The notes under the pieces: generated by a model
Databases searched by the model: none
What the model was told of the DNA's origin: nothing
Seen by the model: only the letters and a program-made list of their open reading frames with translations
Assembly: GCF_011927825.1 (NCBI RefSeq)
Contig: NZ_JAATJI010000002.1
Location: forward strand, 509,864-573,863
From: Polymorphobacter fuscus
GTDB lineage: Bacteria; Pseudomonadota; Alphaproteobacteria; Sphingomonadales; Sphingomonadaceae
Direction: 5' to 3'
Length of the DNA stretch: 64,000 nucleotides
Translations under genes and position numbers: made by a program
In this document: positions 53,040 through 62,396 of the stretch, piece after piece
Position numbering within the stretch: position 1 is the stretch's first letter
Layout: each line of letters opens with the position of its first letter

Positions 53040-55904
53040 TCAAACCCCCAAAACCTTCATCACTTCATCCCCCAGGTGGTTGATGACCTTCACGGCCACC
53101 CGGCCAGAGTCCGGGCGTGGGAAGGGGCGGCTGCGGGTGCGTTTCAGGCTGGCCCAGGCGTCTTCGTCGATCTCGGCTTTCAACGTCGTCTTCAGCGCCT
53201 TGTAGGGGTCGTTGGCGCCGGGGAAATAGGCGTGGCGAACGAAGAAGCTTTCGTAGTTGTAGTCGGTGTCGATGAACCAGACGGCGATTTCGTCGGCGCT
53301 GGTGCTTTCGATGGCGCCGGCCTTGTACATGTCGATGCCGGCGACTTCGATGCTGACCATGCCATCACCTTCGTCATGCACCTTGATGTCGGGTTCGCCG
53401 AACACGGTGAACAGGTTGCCGGCACCGGTGTCGGCGAGTTCGGGCATGTGGAGATCGGGGTTGATGCGCGCCTTGAGCACGGTCAGCGCGCCCATCTTTT
53501 CAAACTCCCCGGCATGGGCGTCGAAGTTGAAGGCAACGGCGACCATCAGCTCGAAACCCGCCTCGGCAGCCTCGCGCGCCGCGGCAGTAAGGGCAGGGCG
53601 GGAGACGGTGCCATATTCGGGGCCGATCAGGATGGCTGCGCGCTTTTGTGCGCCGGCATTGTCGGTGAACTGCCCTTCGGCGCAGATATGGTCGCCGGGC
53701 CAGCCCTTCAGTGCGTCGAACTTGATGCGGTCTTCCTTGTGCGGCTGTTGCACCCCGGCCTTCTTCAGCGCCGACAGGATGGTTTCGGTGAAGTCCAGGC
53801 TTTCGCGTGTGGCACCGGCCGGGGCGCGGCCTTCGGCGGCCTCCATCTGGTCGAACAGGCTGTCATCGATATCGACAGCGGGGACGCGGTGGGGGGACAG
53901 GCTCTCGACCGTGAAGGGACCCGCAACGCGGACGCGGCCCTTGTCGTCATAGGGTTGGTCATAGAGATATTCGGTTTCAGCCTTCGCGGCGATGGATGCG
54001 TCAATTTCCTTCTGGCGACTGATGCGTGCCATGTTCCAATACCGCATCAGGTTTTTGAGCTTGATCCGGTTCTCATACTCGAAGCCCCGGTCCTCGATTG
54101 GGACTTGCTCGAGCAAGCTTCGAACGGCAGCGACATTCAGCTTCACCATGCTGTCGGCATATTCGGCTTGGAATTTGTCAGTTTCGATCATCCAGATCGG
54201 CAGAGGGCTGGCCCATTCTCCCTGAATGTCCGCGTGCATAGAATCGAACATTGGCTGCCACTTGTCCCAGATCGTATTGATCTCGGCATTGTTGGCGATG
54301 GATTTCAGCGTGATGTGCGGCACGCGTTTATAGACAAAGCCCTGGCGGACGCGGCCATGGGTGGCCGTGTCGCGCGGCACCGACCGTGTGATCTCGGCCT
54401 CCTTCATCTGGCCTTCGCGGCTGTCGGCAAGCAGATACCATGGGTAACGCGCGCCCATGATCCGTGACCGGGCCAGTGCCAGCGCCACCCGGCTGGTATC
54501 GATCGTGATCCAGCGCCGGCCCCATTGCTCGGCGACATAGGCGGTGGTGCCGGAACCGCAGGTCGGGTCAAGGACGAGGTCGCCGGGATCGGTGGTCATC
54601 TGGATGCAGCGCTCGATAATCTTTGTTCCGGTTTGAACGACATAAGTCTTGTCAGCGCCAAGCGACCATCCTGTGTCTTGCCAGAAATTTGCGATGGGTA
54701 TGACCGGGTAGTCATCAGCATAGCGAACGTAACTAAGCGTCTTTCCGGTGGCTTCGACTCGACCTGCTTTGATGAGCACCGGCATGGATGATTGTTGGGT
54801 TTTCCAGTATCCGGTCGTCGGTTGTATGATCGTACCTTCGAATTCAACAGGGTAGCGCGTGCCCGGGCTCTGGCTGGTCAAAATCTGGTGTCGATAAGGC
54901 ACGCTTCCAGCAGGCAAACCTAGCGGATCATCACGTTCTGTTTTGCTGAGATTTCGCCGGCTGCCGTCCGCCAGCCTAACCTTGGTGTAGGCGCCTTCCA
55001 TAGCTTCGGCGACTGATCGGACATAAACGAGCTGCCGATACTTGATTGATGCGGCATTCTTGGAAAACCAAATTACATAATCCGATACTGAAGCGAGTAG
55101 GTTGTCTGTTTGGCCACTCGTCTTGATGAACGTGATCAGCGAAACGAAGTTCTCGTCACCGAAGACTTCATCCATCAATGCTCGTACTCGGTGCACATTC
55201 TCATCGCCGATCTGGACGAAGATCGAACCGCTTTCGGTCAGCAGGTCACGTGCCACCGTCAGCCGGTCACGCAAATAAGTCAGATAACTGTGGATGCCAT
55301 CGCGCCAGGTGTCACGGAATGCCTTCACCTGCTCGGGCTCGCGGGTGAGGTGATCGGCCTTGCCGTCCTTCACGTCGCGGCTGGTCGTCGACCATTGGAA
55401 ATTGCTGTTGAACTTGATGCCATAGGGCGGATCGATATAGATGCACTGGACCTGGCCCTTCAGCCCTTCGCGCTCCGCCAGGCTCGCCATCACCTGCAGG
55501 CCATCGCCCAAAATCATTCGGTTCGACCAATGCTGGTCATGGGCGTAGAATTCGGTCTTCGCCTCCGCCGCGATGCCGTTGAAATCGGCAAACAGATCGG
55601 GCGCATCCGCCGGCGCCGCGGCGCGGGTGGATGCGCGCTTCAGATCCTCGATGATCGCCTTGGGGTGGATCTTTTCCTGAATATACAGCGGCGGCGCATT
55701 GACGACGAGATCGGACCAATCGGCGACATCCTTCCCCCGCCACACCAGTTGCGGATCAAGATCGGGATTGCGCCGTTCATAGGCAACCTGAATTGGCCGC
55801 TTGGTTGCAGCATCGACAAACGGCTCCAGCTCCGCCGTGGGGGCGTTCTTGCGGGTTGCCTCGCCATGGGTGAGCGTGTCGACGCGGAGAGGGGGCTTGG
55901 CCAT
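53040..55904 (-). CDS. mod: Type III restriction-modification methyltransferase (Mod)
   Basis: A 954-aa DNA N6-adenine methyltransferase. Motif IV DPPY is at 158-161 (IYIDPPYGIKFNS) and the AdoMet-binding motif I DPTCGSGTT near 443-451. DPPY before motif I is the beta class used by type III Mod subunits. The region between them (about 250-430) is the target recognition domain. The long C-terminal part (about 560-954) is conserved in Mod proteins associated with Res of this type. Mod would methylate the host's sites and give sequence specificity to Res. Confidence 0.93.
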   Translation of the reverse strand: MAKPPLRVDTLTHGEATRKNAPTAELEPFVDAATKRPIQVAYERRNPDLDPQLVWRGKDVADWSDLVVNAPPLYIQEKIHPKAIIEDLKRASTRAAAPADAPDLFADFNGIAAEAKTEFYAHDQHWSNRMILGDGLQVMASLAEREGLKGQVQCIYIDPPYGIKFNSNFQWSTTSRDVKDGKADHLTREPEQVKAFRDTWRDGIHSYLTYLRDRLTVARDLLTESGSIFVQIGDENVHRVRALMDEVFGDENFVSLITFIKTSGQTDNLLASVSDYVIWFSKNAASIKYRQLVYVRSVAEAMEGAYTKVRLADGSRRNLSKTERDDPLGLPAGSVPYRHQILTSQSPGTRYPVEFEGTIIQPTTGYWKTQQSSMPVLIKAGRVEATGKTLSYVRYADDYPVIPIANFWQDTGWSLGADKTYVVQTGTKIIERCIQMTTDPGDLVLDPTCGSGTTAYVAEQWGRRWITIDTSRVALALARSRIMGARYPWYLLADSREGQMKEAEITRSVPRDTATHGRVRQGFVYKRVPHITLKSIANNAEINTIWDKWQPMFDSMHADIQGEWASPLPIWMIETDKFQAEYADSMVKLNVAAVRSLLEQVPIEDRGFEYENRIKLKNLMRYWNMARISRQKEIDASIAAKAETEYLYDQPYDDKGRVRVAGPFTVESLSPHRVPAVDIDDSLFDQMEAAEGRAPAGATRESLDFTETILSALKKAGVQQPHKEDRIKFDALKGWPGDHICAEGQFTDNAGAQKRAAILIGPEYGTVSRPALTAAAREAAEAGFELMVAVAFNFDAHAGEFEKMGALTVLKARINPDLHMPELADTGAGNLFTVFGEPDIKVHDEGDGMVSIEVAGIDMYKAGAIESTSADEIAVWFIDTDYNYESFFVRHAYFPGANDPYKALKTTLKAEIDEDAWASLKRTRSRPFPRPDSGRVAVKVINHLGDEVMKVLGV

Positions 55905-55943
55905 GTTCAGGCTTTCTGCTTGGCTGCTATGGCTTGAATGCGA

Positions 55944-56501
55944 CTATGGCTTCGGCGAGGCGACAGGCGATATCGCGCCTTCCGCCGGCCGCATTTCGAA
56001 GATGCCCTTGTCGGGGTTGGTTATCGATGATTCCGTGGCGATGTAGGTGCGGATGCCGCGGAAGATATCCTGTGGCCAACTACGCGCGGTGGCATCGCCC
56101 CAGAAGCCGACATCCTTCGAACCTTGCGACACGACCGAGAACTGATAGCCGCCTGGCTTTGCCTCGAAATAGACGCCGGCAACGACGTTCCAGTCATACA
56201 ACGTCATGCCCCGAGAACCGACGACCGACCCTTCGGCTTCGCTGCCGCGCTTGATGACAAAGCTTGCCGCCGCCAAGCCTTCCTTCGCTGCCAGGAACGC
56301 TGTTTGCCGGTCGATTCCCCGCACGAACATGGTGTCCTGATAACGCGACCAGCCGGTTTTGCCGACCACACCCGGTTGTGCCGAAGCGTCTGCCGCGGTC
56401 TTGGGCAGGCTACCCGTGGAGGCACAGCCAGCGAGTGCCAGCGCAAAAGCGGCCATCGCTGTCAAAGGCAGCCCTTCGAAGCTGATAGTACGCGTTGTCA
56501 T
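55944..56501 (-). CDS. Putative lipoprotein within the R-M operon
   Basis: A 185-aa protein with a lipobox LALAGC (lipidated Cys26) after a hydrophobic stretch, so it should be an envelope lipoprotein. No known domain. A fragment such as GSEAEGSVVGSRGMTLYDW and GVYFEAKPGGYQFSVVSQGS suggests a small beta-rich fold, similar to many sphingomonad periplasmic proteins. Its ATG overlaps the upstream nuclease-like gene by 4 nt and mod follows 39 nt later. A lipoprotein is an odd member of a restriction operon. Confidence 0.65.
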   Translation of the reverse strand: MTTRTISFEGLPLTAMAAFALALAGCASTGSLPKTAADASAQPGVVGKTGWSRYQDTMFVRGIDRQTAFLAAKEGLAAASFVIKRGSEAEGSVVGSRGMTLYDWNVVAGVYFEAKPGGYQFSVVSQGSKDVGFWGDATARSWPQDIFRGIRTYIATESSITNPDKGIFEMRPAEGAISPVASPKP

Positions 56502-57499
56502 CGGTTGTGCTCCATTGCCTGCATGGCGAAAAGGTTGGGATAACGATCACGCAACCACGGCAGCCAATCGGCCTCTGGCCAACCGGCGAGAGGTGCAAAG
56601 GCAGCTTCTGTGGTGATGGAGCGGAAGCGATCTGACAGTTGAGGGTCGAGCAGATTGCGAAATGCTTCGAACAGGTTGCTGCCTTCGCAGTCCTGAAACG
56701 CTGCTCCATTCACCCGCTTGAGGGCATCATTACCGCCCGGAGAAATGTGCAGCACTGTCGCACGATCGAAACCACTGAACGGGTCATTCTCGGCATGATA
56801 GGCGAGCATTTGCTGCCGAAGGAGTTGATACCACGGGTTGAGGTAGAAATCCTGCAGCTTCAGTGAGGTGTCGCTCCGGATCGGGCCGTGTGGCCGTTTC
56901 CAGATGTTCGAATAGCGCTTGTCCCGTGTCGGATCGCCGGCGATGTCTTTGGCAGTGCGCGTCGAGCCATACTTTTCGATGTACTTCCACTCGATCAGCA
57001 GCAGGTGGTGTTCGCCGTTGTAGTCGAATTGCAAGGCTGCATCGACCGAGGTTGAGTTGGAACCGCGGGGCCTGATGCCCTTCTTGTTTGCCTCGTTCAG
57101 ATAGTCGGTCGGTGGAAACCATTCGAATGCCAGGCTCCAATCGGTGCCCGAACGAGTTTCGATAGGCACCACTTTCGCGCCCTGCAGCCCCAGGACGTGA
57201 TCAACCCAAAGTGACAGCATGTCCGGCTTGTCAGCCATCGGCAGCAAGAAGTTGACGCAGCAGGCCTGGGACGAACAACCGTGACTGGCATAAGTGTGCC
57301 AGTGGATTTCGTGTTCCGGTTCGGGATGATTGAATAAATCTCGGGCTTTTTCGCGGATTGGTTCAGCGAGATTCCAATGAGCATAATCAGGCAGGAACTG
57401 AAAGGCCCGGTCGTGAAAGCCTGTAAGCCCCTCGAAGCATGGGCGCTTCAGATACTCAAGCTGGTGGGCCTGTTCAGTTTGTTGGAACGCAGACATCAC
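56498..57499 (-). CDS. PGN_0703-like putative restriction endonuclease
   Basis: A 333-aa protein. SSQACCVNFLLPM (about 75-87) and SVDAALQFDYNGEHHLLLIEWKYIEKY (about 151-177) match the PGN_0703-type putative endonuclease family; Asp153, Glu171 and Lys173 form a PD-(D/E)XK-like D...ExK arrangement. It should cut DNA if active, but no specificity domain is visible. It is coupled by 4-nt overlaps to the DUF262 gene before and the lipoprotein gene after. Confidence 0.7.
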   Translation of the reverse strand: MMSAFQQTEQAHQLEYLKRPCFEGLTGFHDRAFQFLPDYAHWNLAEPIREKARDLFNHPEPEHEIHWHTYASHGCSSQACCVNFLLPMADKPDMLSLWVDHVLGLQGAKVVPIETRSGTDWSLAFEWFPPTDYLNEANKKGIRPRGSNSTSVDAALQFDYNGEHHLLLIEWKYIEKYGSTRTAKDIAGDPTRDKRYSNIWKRPHGPIRSDTSLKLQDFYLNPWYQLLRQQMLAYHAENDPFSGFDRATVLHISPGGNDALKRVNGAAFQDCEGSNLFEAFRNLLDPQLSDRFRSITTEAAFAPLAGWPEADWLPWLRDRYPNLFAMQAMEHNR

Positions 57500-59376
57500 G
57501 CGGCATCGTCCATCGACTCTTCCTCGTCCATCGTCACGTCTTCATCGGCGACGGCACCTTCGGCAAGTGCCTCCTGAATGACGTCCTTGCCCTGGGCACC
57601 GCCAGCAAGGCTTGCCAAGGCGGATTTCCGGGCCGCGTAAAAGCCGGCGAAGTCATCGGCTCGCAGCAGTTCAGGGTCGATCAGATGTGAGCGCAGGATA
57701 TCGTCGAGCATGGCGCCCGGCGCTGCGGCACTATCGGATTTGGCGAGCTTGGCTTCAATCTTGGCGAGATAGATGCTGGGCGCGTCGCCGCCGATGATCC
57801 GGTTGGTATCGGCGGACAGGGCGGTCTTGTTGATGATGCTATTATAGATGCCGGGTTTGATCCCGTTCGCTTCGCACCATTTGCGGGGGAAGATATGGTG
57901 AATGTCGAGTGCGTCGGAGTAGACCGTCATCACCTCAACGCCCTTTCCAGTGAGGAAGTCACGGCAGCCCGATCGCATCAGGAGCGCGTGGAAGCCTTTG
58001 TAGGCTGCTGAAAGTCGCATCCGCAGTGTATCGAGACGGTCAACCTGGAAGAAGGTGTCGGCCATGGTGCGGGGTATCGGACCGCCGTTCATCCATGCGA
58101 GCAGATCGGGAACATCGCGCGCGATCTTGGTTTCCGTTGCCGACCCGTAAAACTCCCCCAGCACGCCTGACCAGTACCAGCGTTCCAGTTTGCCGGATGT
58201 TGCCGCGTTCCGAGATGCCTTGGGTAGCAGTGCAAAGAATGCAGCCATTGCCACGAGCTGTGTGGGGTAGGGCAGATCTCGGCCCCATAGTATCTTCTGC
58301 TCGTTCAGGAACCGGGCAGCTTCCGAAAAACCGGCCTCGATGAATGGGGCATGCCGGACATAGGCGTCTTTCGGCAAGGCGAGCAGCGCCTCGCGGGAGC
58401 AGTTGATCGGGGGCAGCTCCTTGCCTGTCTTGCCATCGGCCTCGGCCGCGAGCCGCTTCTCGCGGGTGTGCAAGATGGTGCAGGCCTGGAGAAAGTCAGT
58501 GCTGGCGAGGTCGGAGAATACCCCCTTGGGAGGCTGCTTGGCGCGCAATCTGCCAAGGCGCCCGTGAACACCTTTGGTGCCAGCCCAATCCTCCCGGAGA
58601 TCGAAACCTGAGGCCGCGTAGATTGCCGTCACGAGCTCGAAGGCGTCGAGTTTCTTTCCTCCGACGTTGACCTTTTCAAACACAGTGCAGACGGCTTCGC
58701 GGCTATTATCCTTCGAAAGCCTGATCACGGGCATTTGATAATTCTGGATGCGCTTCAGCACAGCATCCTGAAACTGGAGCAAATCTGCCATGCGGTCATG
58801 CCCGGCGGTGTTCCAGTACCCTACACACCCAAAGATCCAAGTTGTTGGCTCCAAGGCCTGGTTGAGCGGGAACATCAGCCGCTGATATTCTTGCTCGACA
58901 GTCGACAAATCGAGGTCGCCGACCTTGCCGAAACTCGTCTTGGCAATGCGGTCCGCTGGCACCGTCTGGATCGCGTCCTCAAAGTTTGCATGCACATCGA
59001 GCGCCATCTCGATGTCGATGTAAAAGAAGCGATCGACGAGGGAGGCCTTCGGCGTGCGCACTCGGGCCGGCTGCTTTGACAGCACTGTCTTGAATAGTGA
59101 CGTCATTCGTTGCTGCCCATCGAGCAGCAAGGTTTCGGGTTCAACGCCCTCGACGCTGGTTCCTTCAATTCCGCGAGGCTTGAATTCGACGCTTCCGCCG
59201 CGATCAAGGGTGAGCAGTGCACCAACAGGGAAACCCTTGGCGATGCTGGCCAGAAGGCTTCGTACGTCATCCTCGTTCCAGACATAATCGCGCTGAAAAT
59301 CAGGGAGTTGGATCTTACCCGCTTCGATGTAGCTGAGCAGATCCTTGAGGCTCGTTTTCGTGGTATCGAAGCTCAT
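57496..59376 (-). CDS. DUF262/DUF1524 (GmrSD-type) endonuclease
   Basis: A 626-aa protein with an N-terminal DUF262 domain (IQLPDFQRDYVW at 22-33; the NTP-binding DGQQR at 86-90) and a C-terminal DUF1524 HNH nuclease region (DIHHIFPRKW near 490-500 and later NKTALS). This is the architecture of GmrSD enzymes and many defence proteins such as SspE-like effectors. The ATG at 59376 is in a 4-nt overlap with res and is the first plausible start. Confidence 0.85.
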   Translation of the reverse strand: MSFDTTKTSLKDLLSYIEAGKIQLPDFQRDYVWNEDDVRSLLASIAKGFPVGALLTLDRGGSVEFKPRGIEGTSVEGVEPETLLLDGQQRMTSLFKTVLSKQPARVRTPKASLVDRFFYIDIEMALDVHANFEDAIQTVPADRIAKTSFGKVGDLDLSTVEQEYQRLMFPLNQALEPTTWIFGCVGYWNTAGHDRMADLLQFQDAVLKRIQNYQMPVIRLSKDNSREAVCTVFEKVNVGGKKLDAFELVTAIYAASGFDLREDWAGTKGVHGRLGRLRAKQPPKGVFSDLASTDFLQACTILHTREKRLAAEADGKTGKELPPINCSREALLALPKDAYVRHAPFIEAGFSEAARFLNEQKILWGRDLPYPTQLVAMAAFFALLPKASRNAATSGKLERWYWSGVLGEFYGSATETKIARDVPDLLAWMNGGPIPRTMADTFFQVDRLDTLRMRLSAAYKGFHALLMRSGCRDFLTGKGVEVMTVYSDALDIHHIFPRKWCEANGIKPGIYNSIINKTALSADTNRIIGGDAPSIYLAKIEAKLAKSDSAAAPGAMLDDILRSHLIDPELLRADDFAGFYAARKSALASLAGGAQGKDVIQEALAEGAVADEDVTMDEEESMDDAA

Positions 59377-62300
59377 GCGCTTTTCCCTTGGATCGTTTTG
59401 TCGAGCCAAGCTTGCACCAAGGTCTCGAACTCGCTCTGGATCGTCCAGACGTTGGTGAACTCGGCGAAGGCCCAGCGGCCATGGGTGCCGATGTTGTTCA
59501 CGCCCGGCACCCAATAGGTGTCCATGGTCGTGGCCTTGTCCTTGGCGTCCTCGCCGCGGTAGCCCTTGGTCTCGACGATCAGGTTAAGCGGGTCGGGCTT
59601 GCCGTCGTCGACCTTGACGATGAAGTCCGGACGATAGCGGCGCACCTGCGCGCCCATGCGATAGGGGACTTCAAAGCCAAGGTTGTGGTTTTTCACATAG
59701 GCCAGCACCTTTGGGTGCTTTTCGGCGACGCGGCAGAACTCCGCCTCCCAATCGCTGTCGAGGACGCAATAGTTGATGTGGCATTTGTTCGGATCGGTCT
59801 GATACCGCGCCTTCGAGGTATTGAAGCCGACATGGCGAGTGGAGCCTGTGCGATTGTAGGCATCGAGGATGGCCTTCACCGCGCCGGTGTCGCTGTTGCC
59901 TAGCGTGATGGCATCGATGATGCGCTGCGCCGCGATCTGGCTGATGTCGTGGTAAAGCACTTGGGCCGGGAAATTGCCGTCCGCGCATTTCAGATGCTCG
60001 TCCATCCAGCGGCGAACGATCGACTTCAATGGCATGAACAAGTGCCGCTTGGGCTGCCCGCCATCATCGGCGTAATAGCGCTTCAGAATGCGTTCGGTGA
60101 GCTCGAACAGGACAGATGAGGCACGCATGTCGGCAAGGTGCTTGAGTGTCAGATCGACGCCCTCACCGATCAGACCCTGGTTGCGGGTTTCTGACGGGCC
60201 GACGAGATCGGGGGTGAGTTCCAGTGTGCTGTTGGCGGTGAACTTTGCCTCCAGCCGCTCCTGCGGCAAGTCGGTGCGATAGCCCTCGACTCGGGGGAAC
60301 TGGATTTCGAGCGCATCCCGGTCGGGGCTGACGGCATGAACATGGACAGTGTTGTCCGGCTTGGCCGGCTTGGCCTGCACTGGCGCCGCGGTGAAATCGA
60401 ACGGGATGCCGAGAATGTCGGCATATTCGACTTTGAAGAGGCCATCGGGCTGCTGAACATAGGACTGGCGGCGCAGCGCACGGCCGATGACCTGCTCACA
60501 TAGCAGCTGCGTGCCGAAGGCCCTGACGCCGAGGACATGGGTGACGGTGTTGGCATCCCAGCCCTCCGTCAGCATCGATACTGAGACAACGCAGCGGATA
60601 CCTTCACCAAGGCGGCCCGGCTTGCCGACGGTGTTCATGACTTCGCGCAAGATTTCTTCGTCGGTGATTTTCTCACCAGCCCGCTGGTCGCCGCTGCGCT
60701 GGATCATTTCCTGGCGGAAGCGCTCGATTTCGCCAGCAGCGGCCTCGCGGAATTCCTTGCTGATCGCCTCGCCAGATTCGAGCTGACCGGAATCGATCAG
60801 CAGCGTGCGCATCACCGGCAAGGCGACGCCGTCGGGATCGAAGTTGCGGAAAGCCTTGCATCGGCCGGCAACGAGCTCAGTGGACCCGTTGGCGTTCTCG
60901 ATGGTGTAGCCGGCGATGTAATCATGAACCAGCTTGGACGTGGATGTGTTGTTGCACACCACGATGAACACGGGGTCGACGCCGATACCGGCCTGGCGCC
61001 AGAGCTCCCGTGTTTCCTCATAGTGGCCATAGAGCGCGTCGATCGCGGCGAGCAGCACTTCATGAAGCTGCTGGGGGTTCAAGTCCTTGGCGTTGGCCCG
61101 GCCCTTCTTCGGCAGCGATTTGCCGACATGCTCCCACAGATTCCGGAACTTTGGCGTGTCGCCCCCAGGCACATTGTCGATGATGGGTACACGGGGCAGT
61201 TTGACGATGCCGGATTCAATCGCGTCGAGCAGACTGAAGTCGCTCATCACCCAGCCGAAGAGGGAGCCTTCACGGTAGCCAGAGCCCTTGAGGAAGAACG
61301 GCGTGGCTGACAGGTCGTAGACCATCTGGATCCCAAGGACGCGGTTGAGCGCCTCCAGCCCTGAGATCCACAGCCTGGCGGCTTCATTGGCTTCCTTGGC
61401 TTCATCGAGCTCATCGCCCTTGAGCGCCCTGCGTTCTTCATCGGTCAGCGGACGTTCGCGGTAGCAATGATGGGCTTCGTCGTTGAGGACGACGATGTTC
61501 TTCATGCCCATCAACTCGCCGGCCACTCGGCGGATGAGGCTGCCGTCGCTCTCGGGGCGAGAGTCCGTTTTCAGCGCGGCTTGCTGAACCTTGTTGAGCG
61601 CGATTTCGTCCTTGCGCTTGAACGCGTGGTAATTGGTGATGACGATCTTGGCGCGGCCAAGGTCGCCGAGCATGTCTTCGGGCACAAGTTCGCGCGATCG
61701 GTAATAGCTGTCCGGGTCGTTGGGCTGCAGGACGCGAAGGCGATCCTTGATCGTGATGCCCGGCGCGACGACCAGAAAGCCTTTCGAAAATCGTTTGGAA
61801 TCGGGGTGCCGGACGGCATTGACCGTTTGCCAGGCGATCAGCATCGCCATCACCGTCGTCTTGCCGGCACCGGTCGCGAGTTTGAGCGCCAGCCGCAGCA
61901 GTTCGGGATTGGACGCGAGATTGGCTTCTTCAAGGTGTGCCCAGAATCGTCGACCCTGTGACGATGACTTTGGCGCGACCTCGGTCAGCCAGATAACCGT
62001 TTCGACGGCTTCGATCTGGCAGAAGAACGGCTTCTGATCAGTGAACTCGTGTGTGCGCCAATGACGGAGCAACCGAGCAGTCGTGGGGGTAACGTTCCAC
62101 TGGCTTTCAGTGAGATCGCGCCAACTGGCTACGGCGGAGCGGATTCCGTTGATGACTTCGGTGGGGTTGTATTCCTGCTCGAAGCCGAGATCGTCACGGT
62201 CGGCTAGGAAGTCGGCTTGTTGACCTTTGGCGTTGCGGCTCTTCTTTGCCTTTGGAATTGGCGAAACGAGTGAGCTCGATCGACGGCTGGGCGAAATGAT

Positions 62301-62396
62301 ATTGGTCGGTTGCCCGTTTGTGTCGAGTTCCCAATGGCGAACTGGACTGGCATATGGAGAATTCAGAATCGGCGCGTCAAAAAACTGCTGCGTCAT
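59373..62396 (-). CDS. res: Type III restriction endonuclease subunit (Res)
   Basis: A 1007-aa helicase-nuclease. It has Walker A GAGKT (176-180), DEAH (306-309, in NDEAHHCY), helicase motifs including VSMLTEGWDANTVTHVLG and IGRALRR, and a C-terminal PD-(D/E)XK nuclease with RPDFIV and VETKG about residues 945-970. ATG 62396 gives the family N terminus QFFDAPILNSPYASPVRHWELD. It works with Mod, encoded three genes downstream. It is the first gene of the long minus-strand unit; its promoter should lie in 62397-62580. Confidence 0.93.
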   Translation of the reverse strand: MTQQFFDAPILNSPYASPVRHWELDTNGQPTNIISPSRRSSSLVSPIPKAKKSRNAKGQQADFLADRDDLGFEQEYNPTEVINGIRSAVASWRDLTESQWNVTPTTARLLRHWRTHEFTDQKPFFCQIEAVETVIWLTEVAPKSSSQGRRFWAHLEEANLASNPELLRLALKLATGAGKTTVMAMLIAWQTVNAVRHPDSKRFSKGFLVVAPGITIKDRLRVLQPNDPDSYYRSRELVPEDMLGDLGRAKIVITNYHAFKRKDEIALNKVQQAALKTDSRPESDGSLIRRVAGELMGMKNIVVLNDEAHHCYRERPLTDEERRALKGDELDEAKEANEAARLWISGLEALNRVLGIQMVYDLSATPFFLKGSGYREGSLFGWVMSDFSLLDAIESGIVKLPRVPIIDNVPGGDTPKFRNLWEHVGKSLPKKGRANAKDLNPQQLHEVLLAAIDALYGHYEETRELWRQAGIGVDPVFIVVCNNTSTSKLVHDYIAGYTIENANGSTELVAGRCKAFRNFDPDGVALPVMRTLLIDSGQLESGEAISKEFREAAAGEIERFRQEMIQRSGDQRAGEKITDEEILREVMNTVGKPGRLGEGIRCVVSVSMLTEGWDANTVTHVLGVRAFGTQLLCEQVIGRALRRQSYVQQPDGLFKVEYADILGIPFDFTAAPVQAKPAKPDNTVHVHAVSPDRDALEIQFPRVEGYRTDLPQERLEAKFTANSTLELTPDLVGPSETRNQGLIGEGVDLTLKHLADMRASSVLFELTERILKRYYADDGGQPKRHLFMPLKSIVRRWMDEHLKCADGNFPAQVLYHDISQIAAQRIIDAITLGNSDTGAVKAILDAYNRTGSTRHVGFNTSKARYQTDPNKCHINYCVLDSDWEAEFCRVAEKHPKVLAYVKNHNLGFEVPYRMGAQVRRYRPDFIVKVDDGKPDPLNLIVETKGYRGEDAKDKATTMDTYWVPGVNNIGTHGRWAFAEFTNVWTIQSEFETLVQAWLDKTIQGKSA

